Assembly: GCF_900269665.1 (NCBI RefSeq)
Contig: NZ_LT985361.1
Coordinates: 6,570,455-6,634,454 of the forward strand
Source of the DNA: Nocardia suismassiliense
GTDB lineage: Bacteria > Actinomycetota > Actinomycetes > Mycobacteriales > Mycobacteriaceae
DNA length: 64,000 nt
Reading direction: 5' to 3'
Below, one piece after another: positions 1 to 6,632 of this stretch. The notes under the pieces are model-generated. The model worked only from the letters and a program-made list of their open reading frames with translations. It was not told the DNA's origin and made no database searches. Each line of letters begins with the position of its first letter. The first letter of the stretch is position 1. The position numbers and the translations under genes are program-made.

Positions 1-309
1 CAGCGCGCGCCGGGTGTCGTAGCGCACCCCCGGAATCGATAGGCAGCCCTCGGGCCCGACCTGCTCTTCGTCGCCGATGACTTCCCACTGCGGGTTCACC
101 AGATGCCCCGCGGCGTCATGAGTGTCGTACACGAAAACACGCATCCCCACTCCGATCTGCGGTGCGGCCATGCCGACGCCACCATCGTCGTGCATGGTGT
201 CGGTCAGGTCGGTCACCAGCTGCTGCAGTTCCCGGTCGAATACGGTGACCTCCGCCGCGCGGGCACGCAGGATGGGATCGCCGAACAGGCGAACTGACTG
301 AATGGTCAC
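1..309 (-). CDS. def: peptide deformylase, C-terminal part cut by window edge
   Basis: Removes the N-formyl group from nascent proteins in the cytosol as a metal-dependent hydrolase. The 103 codons present contain motif 1 (GVGMAAPQ, near residue 48) and motif 2 with the metal-binding cysteine (EGCLS, near residue 88). The third motif (HExDH) would lie beyond base 1, so activity cannot be fully judged. The start is GTG at 309 with a GGGAG ribosome site 5 bases upstream. A TAGAAT -10 box sits inside a perfect inverted repeat about 30-50 bases upstream, which suggests repressor control. Family assignment is firm; which def paralog this is cannot be told. Confidence 0.9.
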   Translation of the reverse strand, partial: MTIQSVRLFGDPILRARAAEVTVFDRELQQLVTDLTDTMHDDGGVGMAAPQIGVGMRVFVYDTHDAAGHLVNPQWEVIGDEEQVGPEGCLSIPGVRYDTRRAL

Positions 310-336
310 GGCAAACTCCCGGAGGCGGACGAACAC

Positions 337-362
337 GGTCGTCTCATTCTAGTGAGACGACC
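337..362 (-). promoter_or_regulatory. operator-like palindrome over the def promoter
   Basis: Arms GGTCGTCTCA and TGAGACGACC are perfect 10-base inverted repeats with a 6-base centre. On the minus strand the centre forms TAGAAT, a near-consensus -10 box, which would place the transcript start about 30 bases before the def GTG. No T-tract follows, so this looks like a repressor operator rather than a terminator. The regulator is unknown. Confidence 0.6.
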
Positions 363-406
363 GAATGTCCCCGATCCACCAGCCCGAAGCTGGTAGAACT
401 CCATTG

Positions 407-441
407 CGGTCGGGCGGGGTGAACTGTCCCCCGCCCGGCCG
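407..441 (-). terminator. hairpin after the lipase gene
   Basis: A 13-bp GC-rich stem (407-419 with 429-441, one G-U pair) lies just beyond the lipase stop codon and ahead of the def promoter. It probably ends the lipase transcript. There is no clear U-tract, as is common in actinobacteria. Confidence 0.5.
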
Positions 442-447
442 CCCTGG

Positions 448-1455
448 TCAGGAGTTTCCTGCGATGATCACTTCAGGGATGCCGGTGCCCAACATCACCG
501 GACTGCAGACCGGCGCCGGGGTGCTCGGGTCGAGCACGTTCAACAGCAGCTGCTGCACGAACGGGTCGTACACCATGTGGAAGTGTCCGGTCAGGTCGAT
601 CGCGCAGCGGTCCTGCAGCGAGATGTTCACCGCGCCGGGGCCGCGCAGCGCGATATTGCTGTTCGGCTGGATCATCTCGTCGACCTTGCTGCCGATGGTC
701 GTGTACTTCGGGCCGGGCACGGTGTCGCCGCCCGCGTTGAGTTCGAGCATGACCGCCGAGCCCTGCGCCTGCTGCACCGCGGCGAGCGAGGTCACCCTGG
801 CGAACGCCATCATCCCGCCCGGCACCGCGTCCACCACGGGCACCAGTCCGTACATCACTCCGCCGTAGCTCGGCGACGCCAGACCGACCCACTGGCCGAC
901 CTTCGGCGCACCGCCGAGCTTGTTGACGTAGAAGCGGGTGACCGTGGCGCCCTGAGAGAATCCGACCAGGTCGACCTGGCTCGCACCGGTGGCCGCGAGC
1001 ACCTGGTCGACGAACGCGCCGATCTGGTGCGAGCTGAGCACCACGTCCTCGGTGCCGTAGCTTTCCGCCCCCGGGGTGCCGCCGTAGTTGAGCGCGAAGA
1101 CGCAGAAACCGGCGGCGGCGAGTTGCGGCGCGATGGCCGAGTAGTCCGAGTAGGCGCTGGAGTCGGTACCGTGTGCGAGGACGACGGGGCGCGGGTGGGC
1201 TGCGGTCGGCTTGCAGCCGAAGTTGTTGGTGCCCAACGGGACCACGTTGTCGTTAGTCTTCAGATAGCGAGCCGCGCCGAGGTGGTCGGTCTGCGGCGGG
1301 CCGGGCTGGGTGGGGATCTCGGGCGGACGGTAGCCGGACGGCTCGGCCTGCGCGACACCGGTGCCGAGTATCGCTACGGCAACCAGCGCGGCGGCCAACA
1401 CCGCCTTACCCAAGTGTGAAAATCCCCAAACCCACAAACCCCGAAACTGTCGCAT
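448..1455 (-). CDS. secreted class 2 lipase / alpha-beta hydrolase
   Basis: 335 residues. The N-terminus has basic residues, a hydrophobic stretch (about residues 17-34) and an AQA-type cleavage site, so it is exported. The mature part matches the secreted class 2 lipase family: an oxyanion region (VVLAHGTDSS), the nucleophile elbow GFSQG and a C-terminal catalytic His in TGHFHM. The likely role is hydrolysis of lipid esters outside the cell or in the wall. It stands alone, with a hairpin behind it and a PadR gene upstream on the same strand. The exact substrate cannot be inferred. Confidence 0.85.
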   Translation of the reverse strand: MRQFRGLWVWGFSHLGKAVLAAALVAVAILGTGVAQAEPSGYRPPEIPTQPGPPQTDHLGAARYLKTNDNVVPLGTNNFGCKPTAAHPRPVVLAHGTDSSAYSDYSAIAPQLAAAGFCVFALNYGGTPGAESYGTEDVVLSSHQIGAFVDQVLAATGASQVDLVGFSQGATVTRFYVNKLGGAPKVGQWVGLASPSYGGVMYGLVPVVDAVPGGMMAFARVTSLAAVQQAQGSAVMLELNAGGDTVPGPKYTTIGSKVDEMIQPNSNIALRGPGAVNISLQDRCAIDLTGHFHMVYDPFVQQLLLNVLDPSTPAPVCSPVMLGTGIPEVIIAGNS

Positions 1456-1516
1456 CTCACAATGATCTACCGAAACCGCCCCAAATGTGCACTCTGACGC
1501 GGTGTTTCACACCCCG

Positions 1517-2170
1517 TTACTTTTCGGGGGTCTCGTCTTCGGCCAGAATTCGGTAAAGAGACTTTCTGGTCTCGGTGAGCAGCTCCGCCGCGCGGGCCGC
1601 CTGCGCCGGGGTGCCCGCCGCCGCGACCTGTGCCACCGCGCCCATCAGCTGGCCGACGAGTTCACGCAGGTCGATGGCCTGCGCACCGACGTCTTGCTTG
1701 ACGTCGGCCCACGGGTCGCCGATGTCGTCCCGATGTTCGGTGACGTACGCGGTGCCCGCCTCGGTCAGCTGGGCCGTCTTGCGCCCGGCGATCTTCTCGA
1801 TGAGGACCAGGCCCTCGTCTTCCAGTTGTGCCAGCGCGGGGTAGATGGACCCCGGGCTCGGACGCCAGATGTCGTCGCTGCGCTCGCGGATCTGCTGGAT
1901 GAGTTCATAACCGTGCATCGGCCGCTCGGTGAGCAGCAGTAGCACCGCCGCTCGCACGTCACCGCGCCGGCCACGTCCGCCGCGACCGCGGCCGCGACCG
2001 AAGTGCGGTCCGAAACCCGGCCCGAATCCTGGGCCGAAGCCCGGTCCGAAGTCGGGACCGTGCCCGTGTCGTCCGCCGCGGCGGAACCGCTGGCGCGGGT
2101 CGAAGTCTTCGCCGCCCGGGCGCTGCCGGGGGCCACGCCGGCCGAATTCTCGATGTCCTTGGTGTTCCAT
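1517..2170 (-). CDS. PadR-family transcriptional regulator
   Basis: 217 residues. A Gly/Phe/Arg-rich low-complexity leader (about residues 10-75, with repeated GFGP units and an RGRGRGGRGRRG run) precedes a PadR winged-helix domain carrying the hallmark MHGYELIQQI and SPGSIYPALAQLEDEG segments; a helical dimerisation tail follows. The start is ATG at 2170, preceded by GAGGAGG at good spacing; the open frame continues 32 codons further but without a ribosome site. PadR proteins usually repress transport or stress genes. The phased ATCGA repeats upstream suggest autoregulation. Target genes are not evident. Confidence 0.9.
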   Translation of the reverse strand: MEHQGHREFGRRGPRQRPGGEDFDPRQRFRRGGRHGHGPDFGPGFGPGFGPGFGPHFGRGRGRGGRGRRGDVRAAVLLLLTERPMHGYELIQQIRERSDDIWRPSPGSIYPALAQLEDEGLVLIEKIAGRKTAQLTEAGTAYVTEHRDDIGDPWADVKQDVGAQAIDLRELVGQLMGAVAQVAAAGTPAQAARAAELLTETRKSLYRILAEDETPEK

Positions 2171-2204
2171 GTAAGCCTCCTCAGGCTCTCGTGTTCGTTT
2201 CACA

Positions 2205-2233
2205 TTATCGACGATATATCGACAATGCATCGA
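2205..2233. promoter_or_regulatory. phased ATCGA repeats / palindrome upstream of padR
   Basis: ATCGA occurs at 2207, 2218 and 2229, exactly 11 bases apart, and the perfect palindrome CGATATATCG lies at 2212-2221. Helical phasing 35-60 bases upstream of the regulator gene fits an autoregulatory PadR operator. AT-rich dyads of this kind are common PadR sites. Confidence 0.5.
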
Positions 2234-2273
2234 ACGCAAGAGTCTGGTGAAGCATTCCCGAGGCATCGAGGGC

Positions 2274-2876
2274 TCAGGAAGCCAGCGAATCGATCCAGCG
2301 CGCCAACCTCTCCCCCTCGGTAACCATGAGCTCGGGATCGCGGAAGGTGTTGGTGAGCAACGAGATTCCCTGATAAGCGGCGATCAGTGCGACGGCGAGC
2401 TCCTCGGCGTCCGCGCGACCCATGGCCGCGAACTGCGTTTCCACCCAGTCGACGAGCTGCCGCATGACACCGGCCAGCTCGCGGTCCAGACCGTCGGCAC
2501 GCTTGTCCAGTTCGGTGGCGAGGGTGCCCGATGGGCAGCCGAATCTAGCGGCCGTCTCGCGCTCGTCGACCCAGCCGCCGATCAGGGCTTTGAGCCGGTC
2601 CTGCGGTGCGGGCAGCTGCTCGAGCTCGGCGATCATGCTGTTCAGCGTTTGGTCGTGCGCGCCGATCGCGGCGCGGACCAGCTGGTCCTTGGTTTTGAAG
2701 TAGTAGTAGACGTTGCCGACCGGTACGTCCGCGGCATGGGCGATGTCGGCGATGGTGGTCTTTTCGACGCCTTGCTCGTGGAACACGCGGGCGGCTGCGG
2801 CACCTAGCCGCTCGCGTTTACCACCCTTCCGCCGCTCTCCGGCTGCTGAGTTAGTCACATAACTCACTATAGACAA
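2274..2876 (-). CDS. TetR-family transcriptional regulator
   Basis: 200 residues. The N-terminal helix-turn-helix is clear (TTIADIAHAADVPVGNVYYYF, quoted in part: VPVGNVYYYF near residues 50-60), followed by an all-helical ligand domain. It is divergent from the NmrA-type gene at 2937, and the intervening DNA has two similar dyads, so it probably represses that gene and itself. The open frame starts with ATG at 2876; GTG codons at residues 4 and 7 are alternative starts and would move the first dyad outside the coding region. The ligand is unknown. Confidence 0.88.
   Translation of the reverse strand: MSIVSYVTNSAAGERRKGGKRERLGAAAARVFHEQGVEKTTIADIAHAADVPVGNVYYYFKTKDQLVRAAIGAHDQTLNSMIAELEQLPAPQDRLKALIGGWVDERETAARFGCPSGTLATELDKRADGLDRELAGVMRQLVDWVETQFAAMGRADAEELAVALIAAYQGISLLTNTFRDPELMVTEGERLARWIDSLAS
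2847..2866. promoter_or_regulatory. TetR operator-like dyad 1
   Basis: TGAGTTA and TAACTCA form perfect 7-base arms around GTCACA. The dyad overlaps the first codons of the tetR frame and resembles a second dyad at 2904-2919 (TTAGT/ACTAA). Both carry TTAGTCA, which suggests one repressor binds both. Confidence 0.5.
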
Positions 2877-2903
2877 GCTGGGCGTTCGTCGGTTACGTTC
2901 GAT

Positions 2904-2919
2904 TTAGTCAGTCAACTAA
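2904..2919. promoter_or_regulatory. TetR operator-like dyad 2
   Basis: TTAGT-N6-ACTAA lies 18 bases before the start of the NAD(P)-binding protein gene. It matches the TTAGTCA core of dyad 1, consistent with repression of the divergent gene. Confidence 0.45.
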
Positions 2920-2936
2920 CTCAAATGGAGAACATG

Positions 2937-3782
2937 ATGATCGTGGTTACCGGAGCAACCGGAAACATCGGCGCACACCTCGTGCGGACCCTCGCCGAGG
3001 CGGGCCGGCAGGTCACCGCGGTTTCACGAGGCGGCGGGGACGTGACGCTGCCGGACGGTGTGCGCTCGGTGCGCGCCGACCTGGGCGATCCGGACAGCCT
3101 CACCCCTGCCGTCGCAGGTGCCGAGGCGTTGTTCCTGCTCATCACCGGCGAGCAACTGGTGGGCGGACCGGATCCGGAGTTGCTGCTGAAGGTCGCTGAA
3201 GCCGGTGGTGTGCGGCGGGTGGTGTTCGTGTCGTCGCAGGGGGTTGCTACCAGAAGTGATGCCCAGGGCTATGCCCGGTTGATCGCCTTCGAAGAGGCCA
3301 TTCGGCGATCCGGACTGGAGTGGACGCTTTTGCGGCCCGCCGGTTTCTACAGCAATACGTACGCGTGGGCAGAATCCGTGCGGGCCGAACGGACGGTCGC
3401 GGCGCCCTTCGGGGCGGTCGGCTTGCCGTCCATCGATCCCGCCGATATCGCGGCGGTCGCGGCCGCGGCTTTGACCGAGGACGGGCACGCCGGGCAGGTC
3501 TACACCCTGACCGGACCCGAGCTCAGCACACCGCAGGAGCAGGCGGCCGCCATCGGTGCCGCGCTCGACGCACCGGTTCGATTCGTGGAATTGACTCGGG
3601 CACAGGCATATACGGGGATGTCGCAGTTCATGCCCGGGCCGGTGGTCGAGCACACGCTGTCGATTCTGGGGGAACCGACCGCCGCCGAGCAGGAGATCAG
3701 CCAGGACGTGCGGCGTGTGCTGGGGCGGGCGCCCGCGAGTTATGCCGAGTGGGCCGAACGTAATCGAGACGTGTTCGCCTGA
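2937..3782 (+). CDS. NmrA-like NAD(P)-binding protein
   Basis: About 281 residues. It opens with the Rossmann motif VTGATGNIG, followed by an extended NmrA/short-chain reductase-like fold (VVFVSSQGV strand, EEAIRRSGLEWTLLRPAGFY). Members are atypical reductases or NAD(P) redox sensors, often induced by electrophiles. ATG codons occur at 2925, 2934 and 2937; GGAG at 2927-2930 is best spaced (6 bases) for 2937. It is divergent from the TetR gene and probably controlled by it. The substrate is not known. Confidence 0.85.
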   Translation: MIVVTGATGNIGAHLVRTLAEAGRQVTAVSRGGGDVTLPDGVRSVRADLGDPDSLTPAVAGAEALFLLITGEQLVGGPDPELLLKVAEAGGVRRVVFVSSQGVATRSDAQGYARLIAFEEAIRRSGLEWTLLRPAGFYSNTYAWAESVRAERTVAAPFGAVGLPSIDPADIAAVAAAALTEDGHAGQVYTLTGPELSTPQEQAAAIGAALDAPVRFVELTRAQAYTGMSQFMPGPVVEHTLSILGEPTAAEQEISQDVRRVLGRAPASYAEWAERNRDVFA

Positions 3783-3869
3783 TTACCTGGCGCGGTTGCC
3801 TGACCGCCGGGCGAAGCTCGCCTGACCAGCAGGCATGGCTGCCGTCGTCTCGTCACCAGACGAGGTCGC

Positions 3870-4562
3870 CTACTCGACCTGGCCGAACAATCGAATGTGC
3901 TGTTCCCCCTGACGGTCTCGGGCATCGATGCCGAGGTCGAGCAGTTCCTCATCGAGTTCCTCCACGACGAGGGGCTTTTCGTCGGCGAGTGCGCGCCGAC
4001 GAGCGCGCAGCAGGGTGTCGGCGGCCTTCCCGGTCTCGGGTCGGCCGTCGACCCAGCGAATGAAGTCCGCGCCGAACGGATCGTTCTGCGCTAGCCATGG
4101 ATAGCCGTGATTGCGGAACGCGTGCTCGATATCGGTGCGGCGCAAGTCGTTTGCGCGGAACCGTGCGAGCCGGCGGTTGGCATGATCGGTGAGCACCAGG
4201 TCGGCGTCCTCGCGGAATACGGCGGCGACGTGTTTCCGCGGCACATGTTGTGCGCGACCCTCTTTGACCAGTTCGACGTGGTCGTCGGCGACGGTGAGGG
4301 TCAGGCTCTCCTTGCGGCCGATCTCGAAAAGCACCAGGCCCGCGCCAATTCCGAGGCACGCCGCGGCCGGCACCAGCCAGACCGGCGGCACCGCCATCGC
4401 GACCTGGAGCGGACCGGGATCCAGGCCGACGCTGATCGCCCAGCGCCCGACCGGCGGCACCGCGAAGCCGAGGCCGCAGCCGACGGCCAGTCCGCCGATC
4501 ACGAACAGCCAGCGCCACATCGAGGAGAAGCGCAGCACAGTAGGTGTGGAGGTGGTGGTCAT
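3870..4562 (-). CDS. membrane protein with YqeB-like PH domain
   Basis: 230 residues. Two transmembrane segments (about residues 15-35 and 57-80) are followed by a beta-rich region (about 85-150) resembling the PH-like domain of the actinobacterial YqeB family, then a charged C-terminus. The start overlaps the stop of the upstream TetR gene by 4 bases (ATGA), so the two are co-transcribed. The function of the family is unknown; being paired with its own regulator suggests a conditionally expressed membrane factor. Confidence 0.7.
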   Translation of the reverse strand: MTTTSTPTVLRFSSMWRWLFVIGGLAVGCGLGFAVPPVGRWAISVGLDPGPLQVAMAVPPVWLVPAAACLGIGAGLVLFEIGRKESLTLTVADDHVELVKEGRAQHVPRKHVAAVFREDADLVLTDHANRRLARFRANDLRRTDIEHAFRNHGYPWLAQNDPFGADFIRWVDGRPETGKAADTLLRARRRALADEKPLVVEELDEELLDLGIDARDRQGEQHIRLFGQVE

Positions 4563-5164
4563 GGGTGCTCCGTTTCGATCGGCCGCAACAGCCGGGATAC
4601 GGTCGCGCGCACCAGCGGGCGCGGGTCACGCGGGTGATCGGGGTCGGCATTGAGGAAGGCGCCGTCGATGACGGCGAGAATCCAGCGCGCGGTCTCCATG
4701 GGTTCGAAGCCCGGGTCGATCTGCCCGGTGCGGATGCCGCGTTCGACCAGTGCGCCAAGCGCCTCGGCACTCAATCGCGCATCCTCCACAACGACCTTCG
4801 TCAGCTCCTCGTCCTGACCGAGGCGGCGCAGCAGCTCCACCATCAGCCCGGGTGCCGCCGGGTCCAACGCCTCGGCGGCCAGCGCGTCGACGATGTCGAG
4901 AATGGCAGCGAGACAATCGGTTCGGTCGATATGGCGGGCAATCACCGCGGTGTGCAAGGGAATCGACAGCTCGAAGATCGAGCGGAAGACGGCGGCCTTG
5001 TCCTTGAAGTAGTAGAAGACGCTGCCCGAACTCAGTCCGGCGGCGCGAGCGATCTGCGTGGCGGTGGTGCGTTCGTAGCCGTGCGTGGCGAACTGCTCGG
5101 CGGCGGCCAGGGTGATGGCGTGCCGGCGTTCGGCGACACGATTCGGATCGACGGTTCTGGCCAT
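4559..5164 (-). CDS. TetR-family transcriptional regulator
   Basis: 201 residues. The N-terminal helix-turn-helix (RTTATQIARAAGLSSGSVFY, about residues 32-51) is typical of TetR proteins and a variable helical domain follows. It is first in an operon with the YqeB-like membrane protein (4-base overlap) and divergent from the small protein gene at 5236. A perfect 7-base-arm dyad just upstream (5180-5199) is probably its operator, controlling both directions. The ligand is unknown. Confidence 0.9.
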   Translation of the reverse strand: MARTVDPNRVAERRHAITLAAAEQFATHGYERTTATQIARAAGLSSGSVFYYFKDKAAVFRSIFELSIPLHTAVIARHIDRTDCLAAILDIVDALAAEALDPAAPGLMVELLRRLGQDEELTKVVVEDARLSAEALGALVERGIRTGQIDPGFEPMETARWILAVIDGAFLNADPDHPRDPRPLVRATVSRLLRPIETEHP

Positions 5165-5179
5165 AGCCCGATCTTATCA

Positions 5180-5199
5180 TTAACTGATCGGCCAGTTAA
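5180..5199. promoter_or_regulatory. TetR operator-like palindrome
   Basis: TTAACTG-ATCGGC-CAGTTAA has perfect 7-base arms and sits 16 bases before the TetR ATG. For the divergent gene it lies upstream of a TACGGT -10 box at 5224-5229. Confidence 0.6.
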
Positions 5200-5235
5200 A
5201 GAATAATCACGAGCGACCATTGCTACGGTTGGCGG

Positions 5236-5679
5236 GTGGTGGATATCAGCATCGAGACCGAAGCCCAAACGGCCCAACGACTTCGGCGGGTCATCGCGGA
5301 AGCGGACCTCGACGTGCACGACGGCGTGTGGTGTTTCCGGGAAAGCCCACTGGCCGAGCCGCCGCAGTTGACGCCGCGGACGCTCGCCGTAGTCCGTGAC
5401 GCGGAGAGCTGGAGCGCGCTCGTTCCGTTCGCCGAGGCCGAGGGCGCCGAGGTGGAGAAGTTCGGCCTGTTCTCGTTCCACTTCCCCGCCGGGCTGGACA
5501 ACAGCGGCTTCGTCGGCTGGCTGGCGGGTCACCTCAAACGCGCACTCGGCACCGGGGTATTCATCGTCTGCGGCAGCAACCGGGACCGCGGTGGAATCTA
5601 CGACTATTGGGGCTGCCCGGTCGAGTTGCTCGCCGCGGTCGAGCGGGAGATCGAGGCGCTGCGCACCACCGAGAGCTAG
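5236..5679 (+). CDS. DUF6196-family small protein
   Basis: 147 residues, soluble, with no signal peptide or membrane segment. The sequence (DVHDGVWCFRE, then a GVFIVCGSNRDRGGIYDYWG core) matches my memory of the actinobacterial DUF6196 family, which has no known function. The GTG start at 5236 lies 6 bases after a TACGGT -10 box, so the mRNA may be leaderless. It is convergent with the next gene, the two stop codons sharing CTAG. The divergent TetR and shared operator suggest regulation by that repressor. Confidence 0.7.
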   Translation: MVDISIETEAQTAQRLRRVIAEADLDVHDGVWCFRESPLAEPPQLTPRTLAVVRDAESWSALVPFAEAEGAEVEKFGLFSFHFPAGLDNSGFVGWLAGHLKRALGTGVFIVCGSNRDRGGIYDYWGCPVELLAAVEREIEALRTTES

Positions 5680-6074
5680 AAGACGGGCGTGGTCCGGGCG
5701 CTCAGTTCACACTTGTTGCCGAAGGTCTTCTCCCAAGTGACCGACCTGCCCCGCCAGGTGCCGGTGGCCATCGCAGTGACCGGCTCGAAGACCTGCACGC
5801 AGACCGCGGTGGGATCGCCCGCGAGCTTGTCGAAGTCGCCGTCGGCCGCAGTCAGCGCCGCACAGGCCGCGTCTGCGGCGGGATGCTCACCGCCGGTGGG
5901 CTCACAGGTGAGGGCGATGCGCGTGCCGGCCGAGCCAGGGGCTTGCGGGGATACAGACAGGGTCAGGATCGACTTCGCCGGATTCGTGTCGTCGGCGGTG
6001 CAGGCTGTGGGAGTCAGGGCGACGAGCACAAAGCACACGGACGCTGAGGGGCGGCGGAGCGAAGGGGGCGTCAT
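5676..6074 (-). CDS. subtilisin inhibitor-like secreted protein
   Basis: 132 residues. A signal peptide with a hydrophobic core precedes a subtilisin-inhibitor (SSI) domain: LTCEPTGGEHP, a CAALTAADGDF stretch, CVQVFEPVTAMATGTWRG and a C-terminal KTFGNKCEL...F end. Four cysteines fit the two conserved disulfides. By alignment with SSI the P1 residue is Gln in CVQVFEP, where Met, Lys or Arg is usual. The probable role is inhibition of an extracellular serine protease. The start is ATG at 6074 after GAGTGGA; a TTG 12 bases upstream is less likely. TPTAC is a poor lipobox. Confidence 0.85.
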   Translation of the reverse strand: MTPPSLRRPSASVCFVLVALTPTACTADDTNPAKSILTLSVSPQAPGSAGTRIALTCEPTGGEHPAADAACAALTAADGDFDKLAGDPTAVCVQVFEPVTAMATGTWRGRSVTWEKTFGNKCELSARTTPVF

Positions 6075-6135
6075 CGGTCCACTCAATCACGAGGCGCGGC
6101 GCGTTCCCCTTAAGTGCCTGCGAACTCGCCGCAGG

Positions 6136-6272
6136 GCGTGCCGAATTCGGCGCAGTGGCTCACCGCGCGGTGCGACAGGTTCGGCGTCGTGGCTCACCGC
6201 AAGGCGTGCCGAATTCGGTGTGGTGGTTCACCGCACGCTGCGACGGATTCGGCGTTGTGGCTTCACCGCACG
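6136..6272. repeat. 34-bp tandem repeat, 4 copies
   Basis: Units start at 6136, 6170, 6204 and 6238 (34, 34, 34 and 35 bases). The shared core is TTCGGNG followed by TGGCTCACCGC; units 1 and 3 are especially alike (GCGTGCCGAATTCGG). The array lies between the SSI gene and the end of priA. Confidence 0.85.
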
Positions 6273-6370
6273 CTGGGCCGACATCCGGAGTGACGGGCAG
6301 TCGGTCGATTCAGCCGATCGCACCCCGGCGTTCCGGCGAGTGGCGCACTAGGCGGTCCTTCCCGACGTTC

Positions 6371-6511
6371 GCCGCCCCAATGTCCCACACGCCCCCCACC
6401 CGAACGTCGAACGGGACATGGCGGCCGATCTACTCGACGTCTGCCGCCACCATGTCCCACCCCACCCGGCCTGAAATGTCGCGCGGGACATGGCGGCGGG
6501 TCTGCTTCTTT
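6371..6511. repeat. 72-bp repeat array A (2 copies plus a degenerate third)
   Basis: Units start at 6371 (72 bases) and 6443 (69 bases), each beginning GCCGCC and containing TGTCCC followed by GGGACATGGCGG, an internal dyad. A shorter GCCGCCGCC-ATG unit starts at 6512. The same unit length and dyad recur at 56159-56446. Confidence 0.75.
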
Positions 6512-6632
6512 GCCGCCGCCATGCGCCACCTGCGGCCAACAGCTCACCGTTGCCGCACAACTTTGTGGCGCGCTTTCCGCACCAGGGGCTTGGAATCGAG
6601 AGTCGAATCCGCCACCGAGAGCGAGGCCTCGA

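Larger units (their letters stand above)
6075..6632. repeat. non-coding gap with two tandem-repeat arrays
   Basis: No credible gene lies here. It contains a 34-bp minisatellite (6136-6272) and two to three copies of a 72-bp repeat (6371-6511). Open frames crossing it have repeat-driven composition and no recognisable protein family. Confidence 0.75.

Noticed and set aside
3770..3825. Triplicate TCGCCTGA-like motif at the end of the NmrA-like gene
   Set aside because: Copies are only 8 bases and unevenly spaced; could be chance in GC-rich DNA.
6136..6511. CRISPR-like array
   Set aside because: Units are tandem without unique spacers, and no cas genes are present; these are minisatellites.
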